64,000 nucleotides of DNA from Ectorhizobium quercum (GTDB lineage: Bacteria > Pseudomonadota > Alphaproteobacteria > Rhizobiales > Rhizobiaceae), in contig NZ_JANFPI010000005.1 of the NCBI RefSeq assembly GCF_026552795.1, forward strand, positions 186,001 to 250,000, in the 5' to 3' direction. Under the pieces are notes generated by a model that saw only the letters and a program-made list of their open reading frames with translations, was not told the origin of the DNA and ran no database searches. Numbering within the stretch: the first letter of the stretch is position 1; every line of letters begins with the position of its first letter. Shown here in pieces: positions 1 through 8,424 of this stretch. Both the position numbers and the translations under genes were made by a program.

Positions 1-537
1 CTGGGTTTCACCCGGAATGTTCGAGACGAAGGTGATCGTGGCGCCGAATTCGCCGAGCGCCTTGGCGAAGCCGAGAATGGCGCCTGCGACGATGCCGGGC
101 AGGATGAGCGGCAGCGTGACCGTGAAAAAGACCTTCACGGGGCTGGCGCCGAGCGTCGCGGCCGCCGCCTCCAGCTTGCGGTCCACCGCATCCAGCGAAA
201 GCCGGATGGAGCGCACCATGAGCGGAAAGCCCATGACGGCGGCGGCAAGGGCCGCCCCCGTCCACCGGAAGGAGAAGACCAGCCCGAACCACTGGTCGAG
301 AAACGCGCCGAAGAAGCCGCGCCGCCCGAAGGCGATCAGCAACAGATAGCCCGTGACGACCGGCGGCAGGATGAGTGGCAGATGCACGAGCCCGTTGAGG
401 ATGCCCATGCCCGGCAGCCGGCTGCGTGACAGGAGCACAGCCACGGCCACGCCGACGGGCAGGGAAAAGGCGACGGCAACCACCGCCACCTTCAGGCTGA
501 GCGCGACGGCGACCCATTCGGCATCGGACAGGTCCAT
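1..537 (-). CDS. modB: Molybdate ABC transporter permease ModB (partial)
   Basis: Inner-membrane permease of the molybdate importer; it works with periplasmic ModA and an ATPase (ModC) expected just left of the window. The frame runs off the left edge with no stop, so only the first 179 residues are present. They are a series of hydrophobic helices plus the cytoplasmic loop that docks on the ATPase (LEAAAATLGAS, later ALGEFGATITF), the form usual for ModB/CysT permeases. The ATG at 537 lies six bases after the modA stop, so modA and modB are one operon. Family assignment is firm; the truncation is a window effect, not a broken gene. Confidence 0.93.
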   Translation of the reverse strand, partial: MDLSDAEWVAVALSLKVAVVAVAFSLPVGVAVAVLLSRSRLPGMGILNGLVHLPLILPPVVTGYLLLIAFGRRGFFGAFLDQWFGLVFSFRWTGAALAAAVMGFPLMVRSIRLSLDAVDRKLEAAAATLGASPVKVFFTVTLPLILPGIVAGAILGFAKALGEFGATITFVSNIPGETQ

Positions 538-543
538 TCCGGC

Positions 544-1329
544 TTACTGCGCCAGAACGGTGAAACCGGCGGCTTCGAAGGCCTCTTTCGCCTTGTCCGT
601 CTTCAGCGCGTCGAGGAACGCGGTGGCGACCGGGGAGCTGGCATCCTTGAGAACGGCGGCGGGATAGATGATCGGCGCGTGCGTATCCTCGGGGAAACGG
701 TCGACGATCTTCACCTGCGGATCGACCTTGGCATCGGTTTCGTAGACGATGCCGAGCGGCGCTTCGCCGCGGGCGACGAGCAGCAGCGCGGCGCGGACGT
801 TCTCGGCCTGCGCAACCTTGGGTGCGACGGCATCCCAGACGCCGAGCTTCTCCAGCGCGGCCTTGCCGTACTTGCCGGCGGGAACGCTGTCCGTGTTGGC
901 CATCGCAAGCTTCTCGTCGCCGAGCGTGCCGGCCAGGTCGAAGCCGGGCGCGATCGTCAGCGCAGCGGTGGAATCGGCGGGTGCGACCAGCACGATGCGG
1001 TTGGCGAGCAGCGAGAAGCGCGTGCCCTCCTTCAGGAGATCCTGCTGCTCGACATTATCCATCCAGTCGAGGTCGGCGGAGATGAACACGTCGGCCGGCG
1101 CGCCCTCGCCAATCTGCTTGGCGAGCGCCGAACTGCCGGCGAAGGACAGGACGACATCGTTGCCGGTTTCCGCCTTCCAGTCGTCGGAAATGGCGGTGAG
1201 CACGTCCTTGAGGCTGGCGGCGGCGAACACCGTGACCTTTTCGGCGGCCTGGGCGGGGACAGTGGCGAACAGCGCCAGCAGCATGAGCATGAAGCCGCCA
1301 AGGCGGGCGGACACGGTGAAACGTTTCAT
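544..1329 (-). CDS. modA: Molybdate-binding periplasmic protein ModA
   Basis: Periplasmic substrate-binding protein that captures molybdate for the ModB/ModC importer, 261 residues, normal for ModA. The first 28 or so residues form a signal peptide (basic MKRF start, hydrophobic core, AQA-A cleavage). The mature start KVTVFAAASLKDVL carries the AAASL oxyanion-binding motif, and later AGSSALAKQIGEGAPADVFIS is family-typical. I chose the ATG at 1329 because it follows a GGAAG ribosome binding site and gives a signal peptide; an upstream in-frame start at 1422 adds 31 residues without these features. A ModE-like palindrome lies just upstream. Confidence 0.95.
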   Translation of the reverse strand: MKRFTVSARLGGFMLMLLALFATVPAQAAEKVTVFAAASLKDVLTAISDDWKAETGNDVVLSFAGSSALAKQIGEGAPADVFISADLDWMDNVEQQDLLKEGTRFSLLANRIVLVAPADSTAALTIAPGFDLAGTLGDEKLAMANTDSVPAGKYGKAALEKLGVWDAVAPKVAQAENVRAALLLVARGEAPLGIVYETDAKVDPQVKIVDRFPEDTHAPIIYPAAVLKDASSPVATAFLDALKTDKAKEAFEAAGFTVLAQ

Positions 1330-1341
1330 GGCAATCTTCCT

Positions 1342-1369
1342 TTCGATATGTTTCACCGAATATATCGAA
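1342..1369. promoter_or_regulatory. Putative ModE-type operator upstream of modA
   Basis: Perfect 8-bp inverted repeat TTCGATAT (1342-1349) and ATATCGAA (1362-1369) with a 12-base spacer, 13 bases ahead of the modA start. ModE operators have CG(N)TATA half sites in inverted orientation in front of modABC, so repression by Mo-loaded ModE is inferred from site form and position. No modE gene is in the window. Confidence 0.6.
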
Positions 1370-1465
1370 GGCCGAAATACGTCAACGCCTCGAATCCGCG
1401 AATATGAAAGAGGCCGGTGCATGCGAACCGGCCCGGAAAAAAGGCTGTGAAAAACCGGCGCGGCA

Positions 1466-3997
1466 CTACGACGTCAGCAGGGTCAGTGCCGCGGAGGAAA
1501 CGGTGTTATTGGCCGCATCGTAGAGGGCCGTGTAGCGCTGGACCAGCGTGCGCACGTAATCCGGATCGCCCAGCCGCTTCACGTCGACCATCCTCTCGAC
1601 CATCTCCTTCTGGCGATCCACGTCCATGCTGGAGAAATAGTCGGACAGGCTGAAGGCCGTGGTGAAGAACTGCGTCAGCGCGGTGTCGGCGAGGAAGTTG
1701 TAGGCGGTGGTGATGTCCGGCGCCTTGCGCTGGAAATAGAGCGCCAGGCGCACGCCCTCGGAGGCATTGCCTTCGTTCTCCTCCAGCGTCTGGCGGACAT
1801 AGAGGTTGATGGTCTCGATCACGTCTCCGCGCTGCTGCACGGTGCCGATGACGTCCTTGTCCTGAGTGAGATTGCCCTCGCTGTCGAAGTTGAACGAGGC
1901 GACCAGCTCCGCCAGTTCCCTGTTGTCCTGCTGGTTCACGAAACTCTTCGGATCGGACAGATCCGACAGGAACATCTTCTTCAGATCGGCGGTCGTGACC
2001 GACGTCGGGTCGATGCCGCGCGACTGGAGCATGACGTTCACGAGCCGCGAGTCGGCGAGAAGCTCGTCGACCGTCGTGATGCGCGCGACCTGCTCCTTGT
2101 AGTATCCGATCTCCGCATCGGCCTTCTCGGCGGCAGTCTCGGCTTCCTTGCCGGAGAGGAAGCGGACCATGCGGGACTTGTATTCCGAGGTGAGATCGTT
2201 GACGACCTGCTCCGACTGCGCCTGCTGCGGCACGTCGATATTGCCCTGGGTGTCGAAGTTGAACGCCTTGGCGAATTTCACCAGGTTCTCGTCCTTGAAC
2301 GAATAGACGTAGCTCTTCGGATCGTCGAGGTCGCTGGTCAGGATGCGGCGAAGCTTGTGTTCGGAATATTTGGTCGAATCCACGCCGAATGCATCCAGCG
2401 CCATCTGCCAGAGTTCCGGCTGCTTGCTGTAGGTCGCATAGTCGCTGGACTGGACGGAATTGCTCTGCCAGTAGCTCGTGTTCGTGGTGAAAAGATCGTC
2501 GACCGACTGCACCGCGTCGATGCGCTTCTCGTAGTTCTCCATCGCGACGTCGATGTCGTCCTGGAAGGCCGTGAGATAGTTCGCCCTGTAGCGGGACGCA
2601 CTATCCGCCAGCGGGTTGACCGTCACCTCGACGCCCCGCGCATTCGTGTAGGTGATCGTCTCGTTGCTCTGCGCGGTCATGCCGCTTTTCACGGTGCCGT
2701 CGGAATTGAAGTTGAACAGGCGCGGGAAATCCTGGAAGCCCTTGATCGCGGCGGCACTGCCGGAATTGTCCGGGTCGCTCAGCAGCATGCCGCGAAGGGT
2801 CGATGCGTCGGTGATGGCGCTGATGCCGTAGGCCGTCTTGATATATTCCACGACACGCGCGTCGTTGACCAGATCGTCGACGGTCGTGGCATTGGCGATG
2901 ACCTGCTCGTAATGCGCCTTGTTGGCGGTAAAGAGCGTGTAGGACGGGCCGGTGGAGACGTTCTGAAGATAGGCCGTCGTCACCGCCTCCTTCTGTTCCG
3001 CCGTCTGCGCGGTGGCGCCCGCCAGCGAGCCGTCGGCGTTGAAGGAAAACTGCTCCTTCAGCGCCAGGAAGGAATCGATGACCCCGACGAGGCGCGTGTT
3101 CTCGCTGATCGCCGCGCTGTAGCGCGAGCGGATGGCGGCCAGTTCGGCGGTGTCCGTGGTGCCCACGGCACTTTGAAGGGTGCTGTCGTAACCGGCGATC
3201 GTCTGCTGGTTGGCGGCTCTGGTCGCCTCGAGCTGCTGGCGCTGTTCTGCCGTCAGCGTCGAGTCCGGATTGTTGAGCTGCGCGTCGATGTTCGCATTGG
3301 CGTTGACGAGGGTGTTGCGGCTGGAGATCACGCTGGTGATCTGCTGCATGTCGCTGTTGTCCTGAAGCAGCGTCGCGCGCTTCTGCACATATTCGACATT
3401 GGCATAGCTCGACGGATCGTCCATGTCGCTGGTCAGGAACTGCCTCAGCTTGTCCTGCGAGTAGTAATCCGAATAGACGCCGTTGGCCTTGAGCACGTAG
3501 CTCATCAGCCGGCTGTTGTTCACCAGACCGTCGACGCTGGTGATGGCGTCGATGGTTGTATCGTAATAGCTCGTCTCGGCGTTGATCCCGGCTTCCTGCG
3601 CACTGAACGACGCCTCGTAGGCCGCCAGCAGGTCGGCCTCCTGGGCGCCGGACTGGGCCGCCCTGGTGCCGCCGGTAAAATTGAAGGCGGCGGCGAATTC
3701 CTGGTAGCGCTTGTCGGTCAGCTTGTTGGCGAAGCTGTTGCTGTCCGTCAGGTCGCTTTCCAGCACCTTGCGGATGAACGCCTTGGCATAGGTCATGTCT
3801 TCCAGACCGTAAGCCTTCGTCGCATAGGAATAGAGGCGGTAGTCGGCCATGAACTCGTCGACGGAGGTCACGTTGCCGATATTGGCCTGATAATACTCCG
3901 TGTCGCGCTTGACCATCGCCTGCGATGCCACCCGGTTGAGCGACGTGTTCACGTCCTTCGAAACGATGAGGTAGCTGGTATAGGTCGACAGGGCCAC
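1466..3997 (-). CDS. DUF1217 repeat protein, 843 aa
   Basis: DUF1217 family protein of unknown biochemical role; in rhizobia such proteins are often found with flagellar genes, but none are seen here. I count five copies of a YY..I...TSVDELL..SRL..Y unit followed by LR..L.SDLDDP.S and a FNF end, at about residues 32-110, 141-320, 360-435, 487-585 and 628-712. The second copy is split by a Gln/Asn/Ala-rich, likely coiled-coil insertion at about 215-315. The C-terminal part (715-843) is a separate helical region. There is no signal peptide or membrane segment. The start is a GTG at 3997 with AAGGAA before it; the longer frame from 4114 adds 39 residues unlike the family. Confidence 0.8.
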   Translation of the reverse strand: MALSTYTSYLIVSKDVNTSLNRVASQAMVKRDTEYYQANIGNVTSVDEFMADYRLYSYATKAYGLEDMTYAKAFIRKVLESDLTDSNSFANKLTDKRYQEFAAAFNFTGGTRAAQSGAQEADLLAAYEASFSAQEAGINAETSYYDTTIDAITSVDGLVNNSRLMSYVLKANGVYSDYYSQDKLRQFLTSDMDDPSSYANVEYVQKRATLLQDNSDMQQITSVISSRNTLVNANANIDAQLNNPDSTLTAEQRQQLEATRAANQQTIAGYDSTLQSAVGTTDTAELAAIRSRYSAAISENTRLVGVIDSFLALKEQFSFNADGSLAGATAQTAEQKEAVTTAYLQNVSTGPSYTLFTANKAHYEQVIANATTVDDLVNDARVVEYIKTAYGISAITDASTLRGMLLSDPDNSGSAAAIKGFQDFPRLFNFNSDGTVKSGMTAQSNETITYTNARGVEVTVNPLADSASRYRANYLTAFQDDIDVAMENYEKRIDAVQSVDDLFTTNTSYWQSNSVQSSDYATYSKQPELWQMALDAFGVDSTKYSEHKLRRILTSDLDDPKSYVYSFKDENLVKFAKAFNFDTQGNIDVPQQAQSEQVVNDLTSEYKSRMVRFLSGKEAETAAEKADAEIGYYKEQVARITTVDELLADSRLVNVMLQSRGIDPTSVTTADLKKMFLSDLSDPKSFVNQQDNRELAELVASFNFDSEGNLTQDKDVIGTVQQRGDVIETINLYVRQTLEENEGNASEGVRLALYFQRKAPDITTAYNFLADTALTQFFTTAFSLSDYFSSMDVDRQKEMVERMVDVKRLGDPDYVRTLVQRYTALYDAANNTVSSAALTLLTS

Positions 3998-4347
3998 GCA
4001 ACAATTCCTTTGATGGAAAAGGCCGAGGTCATGGCCCGTATCGTAACGCAAACATCGCGTCGCACGATCAGGCGGCCATTCTAGCGCCGCTTCCTTAACC
4101 GAAGCTTTACACATTCCCGGCCCGGCCGGCTGGCGCTTGCGTCTCCTTGCGGGACAGGAGGAAACACTTTCTCAACCCTGTCCGTTGGCAAAACCGCTAA
4201 CCATCAGAAACGGCAAGGGTTTCTTTACCGCGATTTTTAAGCGGTATCGAACGGAGCGGCGATATCGTGAGAGCCATCAGAGGACGAAAACGTCCCGCCA
4301 CTTCAGGAGCGGAAGACTCCGAAGGCAAGACAAGGGAAAGAATCTCG
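3998..4347. other. Divergent intergenic region DUF1217 / DUF6101
   Basis: 350 bases between two divergent starts, less GC-rich than its surroundings and presumably holding both promoters. A TTAACC (4092-4097) and CTAACCAT (4197-4204, one mismatch to the CtrA half-site reported for rhizobia) are present but weak. No convincing RNA gene or small ORF was found; the open frame at 4137-4355 lacks coding character. Confidence 0.4.
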
Positions 4348-4914
4348 ATGGCTAACACGGTTCTCAAGCCCGCATGGGCAGAAGCAGCACTCCGGATCGA
4401 TCCGGCCCGTTTTCCACAGCAGGTGGAGTACGCGCTGAGCGGAGAAAACGGCAATGTCAGCGTGACGCTCGACGAGCGCGGCGCCGTCCTGCGCCGGATG
4501 CTGCCCTCCAGCGGCCTGCCGATCTCCTTCGCCCTGCCGACCCGCGCATTCAAGGGCATTGCCGCCCGCGCCATCGACCACGGCGACGGCGGCATGACGG
4601 TGACGCTGGAGCTTCACCACCAGGACCCGAACCTGTGCATTCCGCTGCTGGTCGCGCACGATCTCTGCGACATCGCCGCCGACTGGCGCACATGGTCGGT
4701 GGCCTTCCGCCTGCCGATGCTGATGGTCGAGGCCGACGGCATCGCCCGCCCGCTGGAAGACCATATCGGCGAGCCGCGCCCCGACATGGCGACGCAACGC
4801 CGGCGCCATTCCTATTTCGCCAACCGCCGCCCGCGCTTCCTCGTTCGCCGCAAGACCGGCTCGCTCGGCGTGGCGATGAAGATCGAGGGCAAGGAGATCA
4901 TCGCGCGGACCTGA
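4348..4914 (+). CDS. DUF6101 family protein
   Basis: Protein of 188 residues matching the DUF6101 family known from Rhizobiales; its function is unknown. No signal peptide, membrane helix or enzyme motif is visible. The N-terminal two thirds alternate beta-type segments (VSVTLDERGAVLRRML, MTVTLELHH) and the C-terminal part is basic (RRRHSYFANRRPRFLVRRK), which might contact nucleic acid or membrane phosphates; this is inference only. The ATG at 4348 follows AAGGGAAAG; an upstream in-frame start at 4267 would add 27 residues of low family likeness. Monocistronic, followed by a terminator and the convergent ubiA gene. Confidence 0.75.
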   Translation: MANTVLKPAWAEAALRIDPARFPQQVEYALSGENGNVSVTLDERGAVLRRMLPSSGLPISFALPTRAFKGIAARAIDHGDGGMTVTLELHHQDPNLCIPLLVAHDLCDIAADWRTWSVAFRLPMLMVEADGIARPLEDHIGEPRPDMATQRRRHSYFANRRPRFLVRRKTGSLGVAMKIEGKEIIART

Positions 4915-4968
4915 ACCGCGGGATCGCTCTCCGGTTCCGGCACATCCACCGCCCCGCGCATGACCGGG

Positions 4969-4996
4969 CCCGGCTTCCCACGAAGCCGGGTCCTTT
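4969..4996 (+). terminator. Terminator after DUF6101 gene
   Basis: Stem CCCGGCTT (4969-4976) and AAGCCGGG (4983-4990) with a six-base loop, followed by a short TCCTTT tract, 55 bases after the DUF6101 stop and before the convergent ubiA end. Confidence 0.65.
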
Positions 4997-5013
4997 CCGT
5001 TTCGCCTCCCGGC

Positions 5014-5973
5014 TCAGCCCGGGAGGAAGAAAAGGGCAAGCACCAATCCGGCGAAGACCAGCGCGCCGACCCGGCCGTTGGCCTTGAACAGGGCGAGGCA
5101 TTGCACGGGATCGTCGATATCGAGCACGACGATCTGCCAGACCAGCACGGCGGCGGCGGCGAGGAGGCCGAGATAGGCGGCCGCGCCGACACCGGCCAGC
5201 GCGAAGGAGGCCGCGATGGCGACGAAAGTCGCGCCGTAAAGCCGCCAGAGCCAGATCTTCGTCCGGCTTCCGAACAACCGGGCCGTCGAGCGCACGCCGA
5301 CCAGCGCGTCGTCCTCCTTGTCCTGATGGGCGTAGATCGTGTCGTAGCCGATGGTCCAGACGACCGCTCCCGCATAAAGCAGGACGGCGGCGACCGAGAG
5401 CGTGCCGAACATGCCGGCCCAGCCCATCAGCGCGCCCCAGGAGAAGGCAAGGCCGAGAAAGAGCTGCGGCCAGTCGGTGAAGCGCTTGGCGAAGGGATAG
5501 ACCGCCACGACCAGCAGCGAGGAGATGGCCAGCAGGATGGAGAATGTATTGAACTGGAGCAGGACCAGCAGCCCGACGGCAAGCTGCGCGGCCATGAAAA
5601 GCTTCGCCTGAAAGCGGGTGACGCGCCCGGAGGGCAGCGGCCGCGACCGGGTGCGCGCGACCTGCGCGTCGATGTCGTGATCGGCGAGGTCGTTCCAGGT
5701 GCAGCCCGCGCCGCGCATGGCGACCGCGCCGGCGAAGAACAGGAACAGATGGAAGACGAACAGCGGCAGGTAAAACTGATGCTCCGCCTTGGCGACGTTG
5801 GCGGCGAGCGCCGACGACCAGAAGCAGGGCCACATCAGAAGCTGCCAGCCGATCGGCCTGTCCCAGCGCGCAAGCTGCGCATAGGGCCAAAGGCCGCGCG
5901 GCAGGAAACGATAGACCCAGTTTTCAGACGGCGCGTCCGACACGCGCCAGTCCTTGCCTGCACTTTCCGCCAT
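5014..5973 (-). CDS. ubiA: 4-hydroxybenzoate polyprenyltransferase UbiA
   Basis: Inner-membrane prenyltransferase that attaches the polyprenyl tail to 4-hydroxybenzoate in ubiquinone synthesis; 319 residues. Both Mg-diphosphate motifs of the family are seen: NDLADHDID around residue 95, and YDTIYAHQDKEDD around residue 215. About eight hydrophobic helices span the rest. The first 30 residues (DWRVSDAPSENWVYRFLP) are the soluble lead common in alphaproteobacterial UbiA. The prenyl donor would come from the IspB-type synthase at 22763-23779. It ends convergently with the DUF6101 gene and is separated from the MipA gene, so it is probably transcribed alone. Confidence 0.95.
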   Translation of the reverse strand: MAESAGKDWRVSDAPSENWVYRFLPRGLWPYAQLARWDRPIGWQLLMWPCFWSSALAANVAKAEHQFYLPLFVFHLFLFFAGAVAMRGAGCTWNDLADHDIDAQVARTRSRPLPSGRVTRFQAKLFMAAQLAVGLLVLLQFNTFSILLAISSLLVVAVYPFAKRFTDWPQLFLGLAFSWGALMGWAGMFGTLSVAAVLLYAGAVVWTIGYDTIYAHQDKEDDALVGVRSTARLFGSRTKIWLWRLYGATFVAIAASFALAGVGAAAYLGLLAAAAVLVWQIVVLDIDDPVQCLALFKANGRVGALVFAGLVLALFFLPG

Positions 5974-6113
5974 CGAAGGCTCCCGTACCCGAAGACGGGG
6001 ACTGCGCTGCCGGCACGATGCGGCGGCTCCCCTGCCCTTTCCAGTACCGGCCCGCCCCGGCCGTGGTCAAGCCTCACGCGGCCGGCGCGATCCCGGTCGG
6101 GCCAGAGCCGCGT

Positions 6114-6917
6114 CTAATCCAGCGTGAAATTGAACTTGTAGCTGGCGGACAGGCCGACCACGAACTGGTTGGCCGAGCCGCGTTCACGCACAAGGCTGGA
6201 ATCGGCGGCGGGGCCCGTCAGGCGGCGATATTCCACGAAGGAGGACGCCGTGAACCTGTCGGTCGGCTTCCAATCGATGGCGCCGCCGACGGCGACCGAA
6301 TGAACGCCGCCGCCCGGATTGTAGGCGCTCGGGCCGCCCGACGCCGCCTGCGCGGCGGAAACGCCGTAATAGTGGTCGAAGTAGTCGGCGCTGGCGAAGC
6401 GGATGCGCGGGCCGGCGGAAACCCGGATGTTCGGCGTGACATCGACAAAGGCATCAGCCGCGACATCGGCCACGACACCGTGATGGCTACGGAAGCCCTG
6501 CCGCACTTCGCCGCGGACGCGCAAATTCTCCGTCGGATAGACTTCCGCGAAACCGCCGAGTTCCACGCCGAGCTTGATATCCCGCATGCCCTGCAATTCC
6601 CGCTCGTCGTCGGCATCGCGCGGCATGACGAGCTTGCCGGCGATACCCGCGCGGAAGGCGCCTTGGTCGAACAGGGACACGGACGCGTTGTCGTTGCGGG
6701 AGACGTAACGCGGGCCCTCCCCTTGCTTGCCGAGCGAAATGATCGGCGAGAACTGGAACGAACTCTTCTTCGAGCCCTCGAATTTCGGGCCGACGAAGCC
6801 GGTTCCACCGAGCGTCAACGCCCAGTTTCCGGACCAGAGACTGCCTTCCGCGGCAGCGGTTCCGGCATGGAGAAGAGGGAAACCGAGGGCGAGAAGAACG
6901 AATGCGGGCTTGAACAC
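6114..6917 (-). CDS. MipA/OmpV family outer membrane protein
   Basis: Outer-membrane beta-barrel protein of the MipA/OmpV family, 267 residues. A signal peptide (first 22 or so residues, ending AGTAAAEG) is followed by alternating beta strands, the double-acidic EFGGSKKSSF-like stretch (GPKFEGSKKSSFQFSP), VYPTENLRVRGEVRQGF, and the typical C-terminal strand ending in an aromatic pattern YKFNFTLD. MipA was described as a scaffold for murein-synthesising machinery in E. coli, but most family members have no tested role, so only barrel and location are supported. Stands alone between ubiA and cfa. Confidence 0.88.
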   Translation of the reverse strand: MFKPAFVLLALGFPLLHAGTAAAEGSLWSGNWALTLGGTGFVGPKFEGSKKSSFQFSPIISLGKQGEGPRYVSRNDNASVSLFDQGAFRAGIAGKLVMPRDADDERELQGMRDIKLGVELGGFAEVYPTENLRVRGEVRQGFRSHHGVVADVAADAFVDVTPNIRVSAGPRIRFASADYFDHYYGVSAAQAASGGPSAYNPGGGVHSVAVGGAIDWKPTDRFTASSFVEYRRLTGPAADSSLVRERGSANQFVVGLSASYKFNFTLD

Positions 6918-7041
6918 AGATCATGTCTCCGGAAAACGCAATACAAAACGGCCCACCGGCGGGGCCGCTCAACTGCGCGGAGAATAATCCGTTAGGCTTA
7001 CCGTCGCGTTAACCGGCGGGGCGCGAAGAGACCCGCGACGC

Positions 7042-8298
7042 TCAGAACGCGACCGGCTCCAGCGGCGGGCGGCCCGCCTCGAAGGTGCGATACCGGGCCT
7101 CGGCCTCGGCGATGTAATCGCGGTTGTCAGGCACGACGTTCTGGTTCCTGGCGATCTGGATCTGGAAGATGAACAGTTCCTCGTGGGTAAAGGCCATTTC
7201 CGAGCCGGCCAGATAGAACTCCCACATGCGGAAGAAACGCTCGTCGTAAAGGGCGACCGCCTCCTCCTTGCGCGCCACGAATCGCTCGCGCCAGTGACGC
7301 AGCGTATGGCCGTAGTGCAGCGGCAGGATTTCCACGTCGCGAATGAGAAGATCGGCCTTCTCGATGGCAGGCAGCACCTCGCCGACGGCCGGAATATAGC
7401 CGCCCGGGAAAATATACTTCTCGATGAAGGGGTTGGTGACATAGCTCGGCTTCGGTCGGCCGATGGAATGCAGCAGCATCACGCCGTTGTCGTCCAGCAC
7501 CTCGGCCACCTTGCCGAAGAAGCGGCCGTAATTGCCGATGCCGACATGCTCGAACATGCCGACCGAAACGATGCGGTCGTATTTCTGCGGCGGCAGATAG
7601 CGATAATCCTGAAGCTTGAAGCGCACCGTGTCGGCCAGTGCGCGTTTTTCGGCCCGGTTCCGCGAGACGCGCAACTGCTCCTCCGAAAGCGTGATGCCGG
7701 TGACGTCGACAGCCGCGGCCTCCGCCAGATACATCGCCATCCCGCCCCAGCCGGAGCCGATCTCAAGCACCTTCTGCCCGGGCTCGAGCAGAAGCTTGGA
7801 GGCGATATGGCGTTTCTTGGCCTGCTGCGCCTCATCCAGCGAAATGCCCGGCGGATTGAAATAGGCACAGGAATATTGCCAGTCCCGATCCAGGAAAAGG
7901 TCGAAGAGCCTGGCGTTCAGATCGTAATGGTGCGCGACATTGCGGCGGTTGTGGTTGACCGGCAGCCGGGACCTGACCTGTGCGGCGGCGATGCGAGCGA
8001 CGGTGAGGCCGACCATCTTCCAGGTGAGCGCCTCGCTGCGGGTATTTTCCTTCACCAGCGCCAGAAAGTCGTAGATGTCGCCCTCTTCGAGCACCATCCG
8101 GCCGTCCATGTACATTTCGCCGAGCTTGAGGAGCGGGTCGTTGGCGACGGCCTCCTCCGCCTCCTCGTCCGTGAAGCGGATGGCGACGGCCTTTCCGCTG
8201 CCATCTCCGTAGGTTTCCGTCGCTCCTGAATGGTCCGTCAACCGGAGGGAGCCGGTCGCAATGATTTTATGCAATAGCAAACGCAAGGAAGAGGTCAT
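7042..8298 (-). CDS. cfa: Cyclopropane-fatty-acyl-phospholipid synthase
   Basis: SAM-dependent enzyme of 418 residues that methylenates the double bond of unsaturated acyl chains in membrane phospholipids. The family core is complete: the WQYSCAYF segment, the SAM-binding VLEIGSGWGGMAMYLAE loop, SVGMFEHVG and the C-terminal WREFV-like region (LRHWRERFVARKEEAV). An N-terminal domain of about 110 residues (DHSGATETYGDG...) is of the kind seen in the longer Cfa proteins. Rhizobia usually carry more than one cfa gene. The start at 8298 sits behind a GGGGGTG stretch. Two mutually exclusive small hairpins lie between its start and the tex stop. Confidence 0.93.
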   Translation of the reverse strand: MTSSLRLLLHKIIATGSLRLTDHSGATETYGDGSGKAVAIRFTDEEAEEAVANDPLLKLGEMYMDGRMVLEEGDIYDFLALVKENTRSEALTWKMVGLTVARIAAAQVRSRLPVNHNRRNVAHHYDLNARLFDLFLDRDWQYSCAYFNPPGISLDEAQQAKKRHIASKLLLEPGQKVLEIGSGWGGMAMYLAEAAAVDVTGITLSEEQLRVSRNRAEKRALADTVRFKLQDYRYLPPQKYDRIVSVGMFEHVGIGNYGRFFGKVAEVLDDNGVMLLHSIGRPKPSYVTNPFIEKYIFPGGYIPAVGEVLPAIEKADLLIRDVEILPLHYGHTLRHWRERFVARKEEAVALYDERFFRMWEFYLAGSEMAFTHEELFIFQIQIARNQNVVPDNRDYIAEAEARYRTFEAGRPPLEPVAF

Positions 8299-8377
8299 TC
8301 AACACCCCCGGAACCGCATTAACTTTCATGCCCGTGTCATGAAACTTAATCCCTTGCGCCAGCGAGGCAAGCCCTTT

Positions 8378-8404
8378 GAAGTGACGAAATCACTTCTGAG
8401 TGAT
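8378..8404. other. Overlapping alternative hairpins upstream of cfa
   Basis: GAAGTGA (8378-8384) pairs with TCACTTC (8390-8396), while ATCACT (8389-8394) can pair with AGTGAT (8399-8404). The two stems share bases and exclude each other. Neither is followed by a T tract on the minus strand, so this is not a plain terminator; it lies between the tex stop and the cfa start. Confidence 0.4.
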
Positions 8405-8424
8405 CGCGTCATGATGAGTTTTTC

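Noticed and set aside
4137..4355. 72-codon open frame before DUF6101
   Set aside because: Basic, low-information translation, overlaps the true DUF6101 start and has no ribosome binding site.
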